Of a DNA stretch of 64,000 nucleotides, positions 11,366 to 22,872 are shown piece by piece (within the stretch, counting starts at the first letter, position 1; each line of letters begins with the position of its first letter). Source of the DNA: Hymenoscyphus infarciens (taxonomy: Eukaryota > Ascomycota > Leotiomycetes > Helotiales > Helotiaceae). The stretch lies in contig LLCB01000022.1 of the NCBI GenBank assembly GCA_001414345.1, positions 186,001 through 250,000 on the forward strand, read 5' to 3'. The position numbers and the translations under genes were made by a program. The notes beneath the pieces are model-generated. The model did no database searches. It saw only the letters and a list, made by a program, of their open reading frames with translations, and was not told the DNA's origin.

Positions 11366-12905
11366 GAGAGATGAAAAAGGGTTGAACACTTTGCCAACAC
11401 ATGGTACAGTTGTCAGTCGAAAAGTGTCAAACCCTCCTTGAAACTCGATGGTTTTCGGGGGGAAACGTGCACGAATCCGTAGTCACTGAGCAGCCTCAAT
11501 TGCAAAGCGATTGGGCTGGAGGACAATCGGAGCAGCTATTGTGTTTGAACATATCAATTTCATTGATTTGTTTCTCCCCCAGGCTTTTTTGCTAGCGTGT
11601 ACATTCTACTATATTCCAAACCACTTACTGATACAAACATCGAGTGATGTTCACCTCAGGTTGTTCCCGAGGGGGTTGTGCTTCTCGACTACTCGAGTAG
11701 ACCCGCATCCCCTGAATCCACCTTACCTAGCTGAGTCCGAGTCCCCTCATCCCCAAAGACGCAAGTGCCATATCCCATATGTTTTCACATCCGGACGTCC
11801 TTCACAGTGTTCCACCAGCACATCCAAACATGCACAGCCATCCTCCCCGCATGTGACCCCTGCCCAGATCTCGCTTCTCACAACTTCACACATCTTGGGT
11901 CGGAAGATCGTCTATGATCACCTTGCTTATCGTGGTGGCGTCGTTTGAAGAAGCGATCTGGAGCTTCCAACCCATCGCGAATAAGGGCTTTTTCCGGATG
12001 GAATCGCGAGGTGACAGTTCCGAAAATCAGATGCCAATACATTTAGAGTTGCGGGTGTAGATGCGGGGGCGTTTGGCTAAGTATTTAGAAGGGATGGGAT
12101 GGCACCTGCTCAACGACCGAGCTTTCCAATTCTTTCTTGATGGTTGCGTTACGATCTATTGAGATATTGAGTTTCCTACACTCGAAGAGGCATTAAATCA
12201 ATCTCACCGTCATTCGGATTCTATCTCTTCCAGCTTCATTCATGGATTTTCCTTTCCAACTCAACTTGTACCCTCCCATTTCCAGCCGCTAGGAGGCTCA
12301 AACGCCCTCATTTCTTTTTTTCGCGCTAACCTCCCTCACAGGCCCTATAACATAACGCATAATGACCCATTGTTTTTCCACCACGTTCCGCAAGGCGAAC
12401 AAAACCCTCCCATCCAACTGAGATTCCAGCCGCCACAAACATAGTTCACACAAATCAAAAACATCGAGACTGTGCACAGCCTTAAGTGACTTTCTTCATC
12501 TCATGGTCGGATCTACTTTAAGCATAATCTGATCTTCAGATCCTCGTTTCATTCGCAGAACATCTTCTCTTCCGGTGAAGCTCCTACATGGATGAGATGT
12601 TTGCTTCCTGGACGACCTTGACACTGGGTCATTTCTGCCAGACGTTAGTTTGTTTTGCTAGGAGTTAGACATGGAGACCATGTGTAGAGTTCAAAGTTCT
12701 CGGAGAAGGGTGGTTATTTTGGTCAAGCATCAGGCCAAACGTCAAAGTTGACAAGAGTGAAGTATAAGAGCGATGTGGTCCCATCATCCAAACTCTTTTA
12801 GCGCCCCAAGAGATCTCGCGCTCATCAGTTTGTGTGATTGATTTGATATCATTACTTTCATTCATTTCACTTCTTGTTCTTTTCTTGATACCCCCTTTTT
12901 TCAAC
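11366..12905. other. Intergenic region and promoter of the secreted repeat protein
   Basis: There is no convincing gene; one 145-codon frame at 11511-11948 lacks coding character. The last few hundred bases before 12906 are pyrimidine-rich near the start codon, as is common in filamentous fungal promoters and leaders. Confidence 0.45.
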
Positions 12906-15811
12906 ATGCGTTCTTCAACATTTTTCTCCTATGCGCTAGTCGCTCTTTACTCTTCTTCTTCTGTCATTGCTGGTCCAACCAATGACAATTTACAGTAAGG
13001 ACTTTGCAACCCTCATCTCCTAATTTCAAGCTAACTTTTCAGGTCTTTACAAAACGAAGGACAGGGTGAACTCGATACCCTCCTTGGAGCTCTAGGAGGA
13101 GCAGGAAAGGCATCAGAAGAACCTGCATCAGCATCAGCCGAGCCAGTCTCGGCACCAAAGAAGGGAAAGCAATCAGCAGCCGCGGAGCCGACTCCATCAC
13201 CTGAGATTGTACCCCTTGAACCAGAAGCATCAGGGGCCACCAAATCACCTGCTAACGCGTCTGGTCCTGCCGGAAAGGGCACTGCAAAGGCTAGTGGAGT
13301 TGCAAAGGCTAGTGGAGTTGCAAAGGCCAGCGGAGTTGCAAAGGCTAGCGGAGTTGCAAAGGCTAGTGGAGTTGCAAAGGCTAGCGGGGTTGCAAAGGCC
13401 AGCGGAGTTGCAAAGGCCAGCGGAGTTGCAAAGGCCAGCGGAGTTGCAAAGAAATCAGGCCAAGGGAAAGGCCAAGCCAAAGCAAGGTAATACTTCTCAG
13501 ACAACTCACTTCCTCCTCTTATGACCCTGTTTCCTCCTCAGTTTCCTCAAATATACTTCTAGAAAGGGCAATACTAACGCCGAGATCATCTACAGTGGTA
13601 GTCCTCGAGCTAAAAAGAGCGGAGAGGCAAACGGCTCCCAGGCGAAAGCGAGTAAGGCTAGCGGAGAATCGAATGGCTCCCAGGCCAAACAGAGTGCTGC
13701 AGCTGGCGGACAAATGGCAGCGGCCAAGCCTCAACCCACAATTCCAACCGTATGTTAAACTTCTTAGTCTCATTTCCCAAACTCTTGAACGTTGGATTCC
13801 GTTAAAGTTGTGGAGTATTCTGTCTTCAATATTCTTTCCCCAAAATGATTCACAGTTTTCAACGTCAGGAGTGTTATACAAGGAAGCTTGCTAACATATT
13901 TCATGATAGACGGTCACCGTGACGCACACCGTCACAGTTTCGAATTGCGTAAATGCTGCTCCCACTGGTCAAGACGCCGGGGCTTCCGTAAGTTTATTAT
14001 TTTCCCCCTTTCTAGTGTCCGAGATTCAGTCATTGTTCTCTAGCACTCTTCTACTTTATTGTACTAGATATTCTCGGGTCATTACAGCCATTAATCAAGA
14101 AGATTTGGGAGAATCAAGAGACCAAAGTTTTAATCTCCCAAACGATCTCGGATAATGAGTTCAATTATTCTGAATGTCTTGTATAATCTGGGGTAAGATA
14201 GGTGCCAAGAAACAATGACCGATCTTCTTGCAACTCGCCTATCATTCTCCTTTCCATTTTCGCAGCGAAGATGGATGAGATGCTGTAGAGAACCACGACT
14301 AACAGTAGTTCTAGGCAGCATCTCCAGCAAAGGAAACCCCAGCTGTAGCTCAAGAGCCGAAGGGTGCCCAACCAAGCAAAGCAGAGGCACCAAAAGCCGC
14401 GGCTGAGCCAAAGGTTTCAATGATGACTCTCAAACCAAGTGCAGAGAAAGGTATGGGAGCTGAGGCCAAAACAGTTCCAGTGGCTTCTGGTACCAAGGCT
14501 ACTCAAGCACCTAGCGTTGCTGGAGAGGGAGGAAATGCCGGAGGAGTTGTTGCTGAACAGCCCAAGGCAAGTGCTGCACCAAAAGCCGTCGAACAACCAT
14601 CAAAGGCCGTTGAAAGTGCAAGGACCGTCACTGTATCTCAAAATGGAGCCGTGCAAACTATTCAAGGGCCTGCTGGCAAAGATGGAGCCTCCGGAAAAAG
14701 TGGGGCCGCTGGGACCAACGGTGTGAACGGAATTGGAGGGGCTGGAGGTGCTGGAGGACAAGGAGGAGCCGGTGGCCAAGCTGCTCAAGGAGGGGGAGCA
14801 AACGTAATCATCGTCCAAGTTCGTTCTTCTCTCAGTCTTCGCTTATCTCCAAGCTAACAATTGAAACAGTTGACTGAACCAGGTGGAATCCAAACCGTCA
14901 CAAAGACAGAAGGAGGGAAAACCGTCGTTTCAACCGCTTCAGGGCCTGCCAAAACCATCAAAAGTACTGTGACTCTCTCACAAGGTCAGGCCACAGCCAG
15001 CGCGGCCGCAGGTGGCAAAAAGGGTACCGAAAGTTCGAAAAAAGGAACACAATCTGGAAAGGGAGAGACGAAGACACCACCTGCAGCTTTGAATAGCACA
15101 GCTCAAGCAGGAGGCAAGAAGAGCCCGGAAACGGCCAAGAATTCCACCCAAACAGCAGGTAAAGGTAAAGGAGAGACGAAGACACCACCTACAGCTTTGA
15201 ATAGCACAGCTCAAGCAGGAGGCAAGAAGAGTCCGGAAACGCCCAAGAATTCCACCCAAACAGCAGGTAAAGGTAAAGGAGAGACTAAGACTCCTCCAAC
15301 TGCACTGAACGGTACAGCTGAGGCCGGCGGCAAGAAAGGTGCCAAAGCTAATCAAGGCGCGAAAGGAAATGCCACCGAGACAGCAGCAAAGGGAAAAGGC
15401 GAGAAGAAAGCCCCCCCAGCCGCTTTAAATAGCACAGAGGCCGGGACCAAAAAGGGAAAAGGCGAGACGAAAACACCCCCGGCCGCTTTAAATAGCACAG
15501 CTCAAGCCGGGACCAAAAAGGGAGCGGAGAATGCGAAGGGCAAGGGAGAATCAAAACCCCCCTCGGCCCCAGCTACTCTGAATAACTCTACGGCGCAAAC
15601 AGGAGCAAAGAAGGGAGCCGAAAATCCGAAATTAGCCGGTGAAGCAACGAAGTCGAACGCTACCGAGACTGCGGGCAGAGGGACGGAAGCTCCAGCAGGA
15701 AAAGAGGACGAGGAGACAGAAACAGAAACAGAGGACAAGAGATCCGAGATTTCACCAGTGAAGCTTGCAGCTAGGATGATGAGATGGACTGTTAGGGGAG
15801 AGGTTGTTTGA
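12906..15811 (+). CDS. Secreted low-complexity repeat protein (Lys/Ala/Gly/Thr-rich), function unknown
   Basis: Six exons fit without frame conflict: 12906..12994, 13043..13486, 13596..13749, 13910..13987, 14315..14818 and 14870..15811, giving 736 residues. Introns carry CTAAC-type branch sites (for example GACTAACAG before the exon at 14315); the 13596 acceptor follows TACTAAC, and the fifth intron has a GTTCGT donor. A signal peptide (MRSSTFFSYALVALYSSSSV) is followed by a disordered mature protein. It contains nine copies of a six-residue AKASGV repeat, a TVTVTHTVTV segment, a collagen-like GPAGKDGASGKSG stretch running into Gly/Ala-rich sequence, and 36-residue repeats with KGETKTPP, LNST and AGGKK. 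NST sequons suggest N-glycosylation. I know no family with this build. It may be a cell-wall or matrix protein; that is inference. Exact acceptors of exons 3 and 5 need transcript support. Confidence 0.75.
13284..13445 (+). repeat. Nine 18-bp tandem repeats encoding AKASGV
   Basis: Unit GCAAAGGCTAGTGGAGTT and close variants (AGT/AGC, GCT/GCC) repeat nine times in frame in exon 2. Differences are synonymous, so the peptide repeat is kept while the DNA drifts. A tenth, partial unit changes to AKKS. Confidence 0.95.
15056..15540 (+). repeat. 108-bp in-frame repeats in exon 6
   Basis: GAGACGAAG recurs at 15065 and 15173 and as GAGACTAAG at 15281, giving a 108-bp (36-codon) period. Two shorter degenerate copies follow near 15400 and 15460. 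Each unit encodes KGETKTPP, ALNST and AGGKK blocks. Confidence 0.85.
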
Positions 15812-17828
15812 GCATGAAGATGTGGATTCTGGTGACTTGATGTTCATTGAGCTGGACTCTGGGACTTTTTTTCTTTCTTCTTTTTTTATTTAGATACCTC
15901 TTCTTCTTACAGTCCTTTTTCAAAAAAACATTTAGATAGCGGTGGGTTGGAGTAAGGGGTTGTTTGAGGTGTAAGATTACAGTTGGTTATTGTAAGACTT
16001 ATATCCTAGTTTTCAAAAGCAAAAATTTAGACTGCTTTGAATTCGGATTTCTTGACTTCGAATTTTGAATATATCGATGTGAATGCCGTAGTTGATTTTC
16101 AGTCTCATGAACTCATTCCTTTGTAAATTTATACTTACTCCGAAAAACTTTGCAGCTTATTCAAGTCCATCTTATCACCCGCCTCCTTCCAACTGCATGG
16201 CATTTATCTAACGTAATTATTCGTTAGAGAAACTACGCTACTTGAATAAATATGTTTCGGAGATTACTGAAATTAATACTGATTCAAACGCGATTTATTC
16301 AAAGCTGTTACTCAAGAATAATTAGAAGTTTAGAGACTCGGAAAATCCCTTCCACTGAGTTTTGCGCAGAAGTGGCTCGCGAGTGGCTCGCGGTAGACAA
16401 AACTTCAGGTTTATACCTGCCTGTTTAGTTCATGGTCCTAACTTAAGGTAATACAAGGTAATTGACCTAAATACCAGGGACAATTTATATTTACCTGGAT
16501 AGCTTGGAACAATGAAGTTCGATTGTCCTAAATTATTTAGGTGATACCTAGAAAGTGTAGCACAACGAGCAATTACTGCCGCTTTTCTTGTATACTGTGA
16601 AAGTGGGTACTTTTGATCTAAAACCACATTTTGGACAAGTGTACGTACTACGAAGCGGTATAAGCTACAAAGCAAACCTACATCCAAAGTAGTTGGGCCG
16701 CAAAAAGTTCTACCTTTTGCCTACTTCTCAGCGCACGTTTCTAAAAGTATATACTAGCAATGGAAAGGATTATAAACCTTTATCTAGAAATCTCATTTAT
16801 TCGGTGCACGTCGCACCTTGATTTCAAAATCCAACATTGATCAGTCGGAATCAAGTAGTAAAATTAGGAGGCGGTGCACCAGAACTGGGATCATGACTAA
16901 AGTTGTAGTGACGATGTAGCTTACTCGATGATTAACTCGCCTTTCGGCCCCCAAACTTGGTTGGCTTACTCGCTGATCTGCTGGCTCACCTGACACCCTT
17001 GGTTGTCGAGTAAGCTGTCAAGGGTCGCGTAAGCTACAAAAAGATAGTACGGGTAAGCTGCTGGTTGTCGTGTAAGCTATCAAATATTGTTGCTTGGCTT
17101 ACTCGACAATTGAGGGCTTACTCCTAACTCATGATTCATGTGATCTGGAGTTTTGAATAGAGTAGTTTTTGGGGGCTTCTATATGAAAGATGGGCAGGTG
17201 AATTTTCTTTCAATCTACCTAAAAAGTCTCATACTTCACGACCCAAAGCATGGAAAAGAATACGAACCATCAAGAACAAAGTGGAAGAAAAGAATATAAA
17301 GGTCTCGCTTTTCTATATCCATTGACCTAACCTCAAAGTCCCAACCAGGTTTGGGAAATTCAAGGGAAGGATAACTAGAATATCTCTACCTTCTGACCCA
17401 TCCTTGTCCAAAACAACGATCACCCACCAAGGTAAGAGGAACAAATAAATCTCCCATTTATGCATCTGCATCTCTTCTCCCTCAAAACCCAAACCCAGAC
17501 CCACCTCCAACCGAGAATACCTGTTAAACACCACCGTCGCCCCTAAAAAAAATATGCACGACAAAAATTTCGTTGCGCGCTATAAACTTTTGTGACTCAC
17601 TCGCTGCAATTGCTCATCTTCATCATGTCATCGCTTCATAAACAACGCCTGCCTGCCAGCCTGATTTCCCAAGAATTTCCAAGTATATGTCTGTATCTCT
17701 TCAACTCAAAAAAGAGCCCCTTGAATGATCGAATCGAGTACCGAAGATATGTGATATATCGCACCGGGTAAAAGAAAACGCCTTCCGTAAATGTCCAGCC
17801 CCAGCGCCGATCCAGTAGAAACTTCCCT
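15812..17828. other. Convergent intergenic region with a GCTTA/TAAGC-rich stretch
   Basis: This lies between the 3' ends of the secreted repeat protein and HSF genes. It holds a T-rich 3' region, a small palindrome CTAACG/CGTTAG at about 16209-16228, and at 16915-17130 a cluster of GCTTACTCG-type words in both orientations. No protein-coding gene is visible. Confidence 0.45.
16915..17130. repeat. Cluster of GCTTA/TAAGC words in both orientations
   Basis: At least eight copies of GCTTA or its complement TAAGC, several extended to GCTTACTCG or CGAGTAAGC, occur within about 215 bp. They are arranged as both direct and inverted repeats. It may be a decayed inverted-repeat element or a binding-site cluster. 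Confidence 0.5.
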
Positions 17829-20075
17829 TCACTTTCTCCGTCTCTTTTTGCTGGGAGATCTCATTCCATTACCCAGTTCATCAGCACCATTATCCGGCGT
17901 CGCGGCCTCACTGCTACCCACATCCATTACTCTGACACCATCATTCGTACCCTCCATTCCAAGATCAAAATGGCTATCCATCCCTGCATTGAGATCTCCA
18001 AAGTGATCGTAATTGAATTCGCCACCGGTAGGACTGCCTCCGTTGTAAAAAGCTCCTGGTTCAAGGAATTGATTCATGTCGATATCGCTATGAAGTCCAT
18101 CGTGGGTGTCCAAGCCGTTGAAAAAAGAAGAATCGTCCAAGTTGAGAGGCAAAGCTCCAGAGGGGCTCAAGGGCTGTTGAATCGCGTTTTTAATATTGTT
18201 GATTTGCTCACCATTCGCATTGTGGGCTTGGAGGAGACGCTCGAGATCCGCATTGCTGTAATCAAGACCGTCCAGACTCGGAGGTTCCGGAGGAGTCGGA
18301 CTCACGAGCGCATTATTGGTACCGGGTGCAGAAGAACTATTCGCCATCATGTTGAGAACGGTATTTCGCTGTTCAGAAGTGAGTGGTGATTGGCCGTTGG
18401 CATTTTCGTAATGATTGAGCATCTCGGGAAAGTCCATACTTCCAACATTTGCCCCTGCTTGAGCGTTCGTAGTGTTGATTATATTCATCATCATATCCGG
18501 TTGCTGTTGTTGCTGCTCCTTTTCGGTCTTCACGTGAGTCGAGTCCGCAGGTGAGCTCTCAAACAACTCCTCGACATTTCCAACTCTAGCATGCTGAGGA
18601 GGAGCTCGAGGAGTCGAAGCTGATGGGGAGAGAGTCTCGGCTCGACCTGTCGCAGATGGGGGCGCCATCAAAAGACGTTGCTCTTTTCTTCTTCGAGGGC
18701 TATGCATAGCTGGGTTTTGCGATTCATTGGCTGGCTCCGCGAGCTCAACCACATTACCTTGATTGTGTTGATCGTGGGGTATACCATTGGCAAACATTTG
18801 TGCAAAATTTTGAGGTGTATTACCATCCAAGCTTCTATTGTACACCGTCGCAAGAAACGTAAGGATGGCATTGATCGAGTTCTCATGTCTATCATGCAGT
18901 TGCTGGAATCCCATTGATTGGTTCAAGAGATGCGAATGGTTTTTCTGTATTCGGCCCAAGGCATTGGTGATCTGGCCTTGTTGCGCCTGAATCTCCGCAA
19001 GTTGGTGTTGTACCATGGCGAGTTCTCGCTTTTGAAGAGGACCGGATTCGGGTGCTTGGGAAATCGCTCGGGGCGCACCAGGCATGTTCTCACGGTAGAT
19101 TTCTTCCACGTCTTCTCTTCTATCATCGTCACTATCATTGTCTGGTTCTTCAAGCTTCAACTTTTTGGTTTTTGGGGTAGCTCCGCTCGTCTTTGAACCC
19201 CCCTTTGGCTTGTTGATGAGCCATAGAAGATTTGGATGGCCTCGCTTGAAGTATGGATTGTAATATTCGCTTGGACTCTTGTTCTTCCGCTCGCTGGCTT
19301 TCATCGAATTGTCGGACAAGCCCACTCGTTTGTGGAACCCGTACATATTCAGTTGCCGAACGAAAGACGCATAGTTGTTGTGCTTGAAAAGCTCGGGTAT
19401 CATAGTCTTTGCAAACTCGTCTTCGTCCAACACAACAAAAGAATCCCCTCGATCGGACCATCGTATCAACTCGGTATTTTTCGCCCCATCCAGAAAGCTA
19501 AAAGGAATATCAGCAACCCAACTACACGCGAAAAGAATGAAATGCAGAGGTACACAAGACGCTTACCTGCTTAACTTTTGGACAAACGGCGGGATTTGTT
19601 TCCGTTTCGATTGCGCATCTTGCTTTGCCACTGCTGCCTTCTTCTCCAACTGCTCAATATTGTCTGCCTCTTCCATCACCGTCGGCAATTGTGAAGGGTC
19701 CTGAGTTCCGTCGTCACCACCCATCTGCCCCCATGGGTCACCAGGCGTTTCGTATCGCGGTCCTGTCGTCACCATCTGTCTGTTGATGGGCCTACGTGCG
19801 AGTTGGGTGGACTGCAAGTGGGATTGTGCTGCCGGGTGCTCGTACTGGGCCTGTGAAACTCCATTTCCTCCATAACTATTCATATTGTATGCCTGCGGGT
19901 CTTGATAGACCGTATTTTCAGGAGTTTGGTTGTACCGCGCAAACTCCGGGTTCAAGACTTGATTGTGGGTAGGTGCAGCGTACTGCGGTTGAGGTATCGG
20001 GGCGGATTGCATAACTGGTGATGAGCCGGGTGCTGCGCGCTTTTTGGTATTCGTAGGAGGCATGAGGGTATACAT
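17829..20075 (-). CDS. Heat shock transcription factor (HSF family)
   Basis: Exons 19567..20075 and 17829..19497 are joined over a 69-bp intron (GTAAGC donor, TTTTAG acceptor) and give 725 residues. The HSF winged-helix DNA-binding domain lies at about residues 155-265, split by the intron: PPFVQKLSSFLDGAKN, IRWSDRGDSFVVLDE and the recognition-helix region YASFVRQLNMYGFHK are unmistakable. A helical segment with the QLAEIQAQQGQI region follows and could be the trimerisation coiled coil. The C-terminus is acidic and Asn/Asp-rich and probably activating (SDIDMNQFLEPGAF). The protein should bind heat shock elements in the nucleus. The start at 20075 (MYTLMPPTNTKKRAAPGSS) is preferred; the frame is open further up to 20330, and MPP at 20063 is an alternative. 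By this length it resembles the essential fungal Hsf1 type, not Skn7, because no receiver domain is present. Confidence 0.92.
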
Positions 20076-21258
20076 TCGCCCTTGACCTTGATGATGCGGC
20101 GGGAGATGAGGCTGGCAAGCTGTCGCTGTGAAACCGGCCTGTTGATCACAAATTGATGCCACAAGAGGGAGGGAGTATTCGAGGCTGACTGCAGCCTTCC
20201 TGGGCCCTTCAATCGGCTTGCGCCAAACACCTCGATATCCCACGTGGCGGGGCACTGTCCACTTCCGCTCTCGTTTGGTCGGTGTCGAAGAAGTCGAATG
20301 AAGTCGCGAAGGATCTGTTTGGACGCGCAAGAGACGGATTGTGTGTAGAGAGAAACTGGGGGACTGGGGAGCAGGTGTGGTGTTTAAATCTCTGACGTCG
20401 CGCTGTATACGTGAATGAAAGAATGGCAGGCTGTAGTCACCACGGAACTGCCTGAAAACGCTCTAAACGCAATTCTATTGTTCCTAGCAGATATCTGAGA
20501 CTGGGTCGCGAAAGCGTGGTGGGTGAGAATGAAGGTTTAGTGCGGGGAGTCCGGGAAGCTGCAGTTTCGCTGTTGCTGATGATGTAAGGCCGTTTCGTTC
20601 TTTTTCCAGTCAACCTGCGGTTCTTTGGCCGGGCGCAATATAGGTTTCGGTGGTGTGAGTCTCGCAGTCGATTGAAGATGTCTTCGTTTTGTGGAGGTGC
20701 AGCATGTACAATGCGTGGTGTTGTTGGTTCTTTGGTCTGGAGTTCGTGGTATGATTAATTTGTCCAGGATAAAGGTTTCTGGGGTTGGACGTCAGAGCAA
20801 GTGGCATTGCTAGTTAGGTTACTTAGCTGTTAGATAGATACTGTATCGAGGTTTGGCCATGGGCCCCTGCAACAATCGTTATCTCTAGCGAACCAATTGA
20901 CCGCTGCAGAATAAGGCTGAGCCCAACTGCCGTCACCTCAACTTCTGCAGCCTTGCCATACATGTGACTCTTACTAACCCCTACATGATGCCACCTGCAG
21001 ACTGACAAGGATACGTTTACTATCAATTACTGTTGCATTACTGTTCGGTCCGAGGTTAGTCCCAGAATTCCGCAACGGAGCAAAAGGTCCGTACGTGATG
21101 TTGTAAATGGAGTAAACAATTGGGCAAACTAGGTGTTCATATACAACAAGCGAAGGCGAAAGGGGGAACAAGATCTCCGAGCCTCATTTTGATGAAAACG
21201 GACCTTTTCTCCGCTCCGAAATTCCGTAGGAATACAATTCAATTTCTCCTCCTTGACA
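20076..21258. other. HSF upstream region and 3' flank of CWC27
   Basis: Contains the presumed HSF promoter and leader (long 5' leader possible, frame open to 20330) and the 3' side of the CWC27 gene. Several short frames, none with coding character. No repeats found. Confidence 0.4.
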
Positions 21259-22872
21259 CTACTTGGCTCCTCTTCCAGAGAAAGCAGATGCTCGGGCTAA
21301 CTTGTCATTCCGAGCTTGATCCCATTCCCTTCCAGTGTTACCGCTTCTTGCATCCCTCTGGGCTTTCTTCTCCTCTTTCAGAGTTCTTGCCTTCTCTCTG
21401 GGATCGATGACTACCAACTCATCTTCTGCCTTTTTCCTGTAACTCAAGTCCTTGCCTAGCTTGTCCTCTTTGAAGGACAATGCATGTGACATCCAATTCT
21501 CGTCGTCCTTATCTTCGTCTTCCCCTTCATCCTGCGCGTCCCATTTCTTGCATGACTCACAGCCTGCAATAAAATGAAGATCGCACAGAGCTGCTTCTTC
21601 GTCATCCTCTGCTCCATTGGCGTTACTTTCGGATTCCTCTTCAAGTACCGGTTCTGCCTTTGTGATTTCTTTCTCCGGAGGTGCAGTATCCAATTTTGAT
21701 CGAAAGACCTTTAGAATATCCAAAGAGCGTAGGTCTTCTTTGGTGGGAACATTCCCTCCGGGATGCCTCTTTCTACCTCGCACTGAAGTTTTCGGTATCA
21801 TTTCTTCCAGAACCGACTTCCTTTTCTCCTTGACAGGTGCAGTTTGAACGTTTCTTTTCATGGACGCCTTCAATTCAGCGATCTGAGCATTCGTTCTATC
21901 CAGAAGTGACGAGACTTTTTGTACTGGTTCTGGAGAGGACGAAGGTTCCCGGCTTTCAACTTTAATAGAGCGGTTTGGTAGTGATTGTGGAGCCGACGTA
22001 GGTTCTGGAGAGGACTCTATCGACACTGGTTTGATAGCCTTCTTCTTCATTTCCATGGGTATCTTCGGTTTTGGTTCCGGAGGCGCTTCTCCATCATCTG
22101 TTACTATCCTCGAATCGAATTTTGCCTTTTTCGCAATCGGCGCAACCTCCTCCCCCTCCTCATCCCCAAAACTCAAGAGTTGCTTTCCAGCTTTCCTCTT
22201 CTTTTTCTTTTCCGTCGGTTTTTCTTTCTCCACTCGAACTGGCGCAATCCTCGCCCTCTTCTCCATATCCTTGAACGGATTGACCAGTACCTCCACACTC
22301 GTAATCTTCGTAGGATATATCGGCCTGTCCCCCTCTCCAACCTCTGCCTCACCCATCTTCGCAACATTATAAATCGTTTCCCCCTCCACTCTCCCAAACA
22401 AAGTATTCTTCCCCTGCAACTCCGGCGTATTCCCCAAGGTAAGAAAGAACTGACTCCCATTCGAGTTCTCCGTCCCATCATTCGCCATACCCAGTAGACC
22501 CCGTCGAGTATATTTAATCCGACTATGCCATTCATCCTTGAATCCCACACCCCTCATACCAGCATTCGTTCCCTTGCGATCTTCCATCGGCCATATTCCA
22601 CCCTTCTCTCTTTCCTCCGAGTATGCGCCACCGTCGTAGATGCTTTCCCCGCCATTGCCTGTGCCTGTTGGATCTCCACCTTGGAGAATGAAACCGGGAA
22701 CAAGACGGTGGAATATCGTATTATCGTAATAGCCATCGAGGCAGTGTTGGAGGAAGTTGCGACATGTTAAGGGTACTTGTTGCGCCCAGAGTTCGAGGGA
22801 GATGTCCCCGGAGGTGGTGTGGAGGATGCAGGAGGCTGTGGGTTGCGGTTCGAGGTTGTAGAGGGAGGACAT
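21259..22872 (-). CDS. cwc27: CWC27-type spliceosomal cyclophilin
   Basis: A single exon encodes 537 residues from MSSLYNLEPQPTASCILHTT, the N-terminus typical of CWC27; the frame extends 15 codons further upstream. The cyclophilin fold spans about residues 10-180, with FHRLVPGFILQGGDPTGTG and GSQFFLTLGNTPELQGKN. The active-site Trp of cyclophilin A is replaced by Glu (TPELQGKN), the known hallmark of CWC27 orthologues, and the usual His nearby is Asn, so prolyl isomerase activity is probably weak or absent. The C-terminal half is Lys/Glu-rich and disordered, with CDLHFIAGCESCKKW near residue 430 and a coiled-coil-like end. Known role: component of activated spliceosomes, partner of CWC22/eIF4A3-type factors. 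It is in the nucleus. Confidence 0.93.
   Translation of the reverse strand: MSSLYNLEPQPTASCILHTTSGDISLELWAQQVPLTCRNFLQHCLDGYYDNTIFHRLVPGFILQGGDPTGTGNGGESIYDGGAYSEEREKGGIWPMEDRKGTNAGMRGVGFKDEWHSRIKYTRRGLLGMANDGTENSNGSQFFLTLGNTPELQGKNTLFGRVEGETIYNVAKMGEAEVGEGDRPIYPTKITSVEVLVNPFKDMEKRARIAPVRVEKEKPTEKKKKRKAGKQLLSFGDEEGEEVAPIAKKAKFDSRIVTDDGEAPPEPKPKIPMEMKKKAIKPVSIESSPEPTSAPQSLPNRSIKVESREPSSSPEPVQKVSSLLDRTNAQIAELKASMKRNVQTAPVKEKRKSVLEEMIPKTSVRGRKRHPGGNVPTKEDLRSLDILKVFRSKLDTAPPEKEITKAEPVLEEESESNANGAEDDEEAALCDLHFIAGCESCKKWDAQDEGEDEDKDDENWMSHALSFKEDKLGKDLSYRKKAEDELVVIDPREKARTLKEEKKAQRDARSGNTGREWDQARNDKLARASAFSGRGAK

Noticed and set aside
11511..11948. 145-codon plus-strand frame
   Set aside because: Mixed composition without domain and no plausible start context; another frame overlaps it. 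Treated as intergenic.
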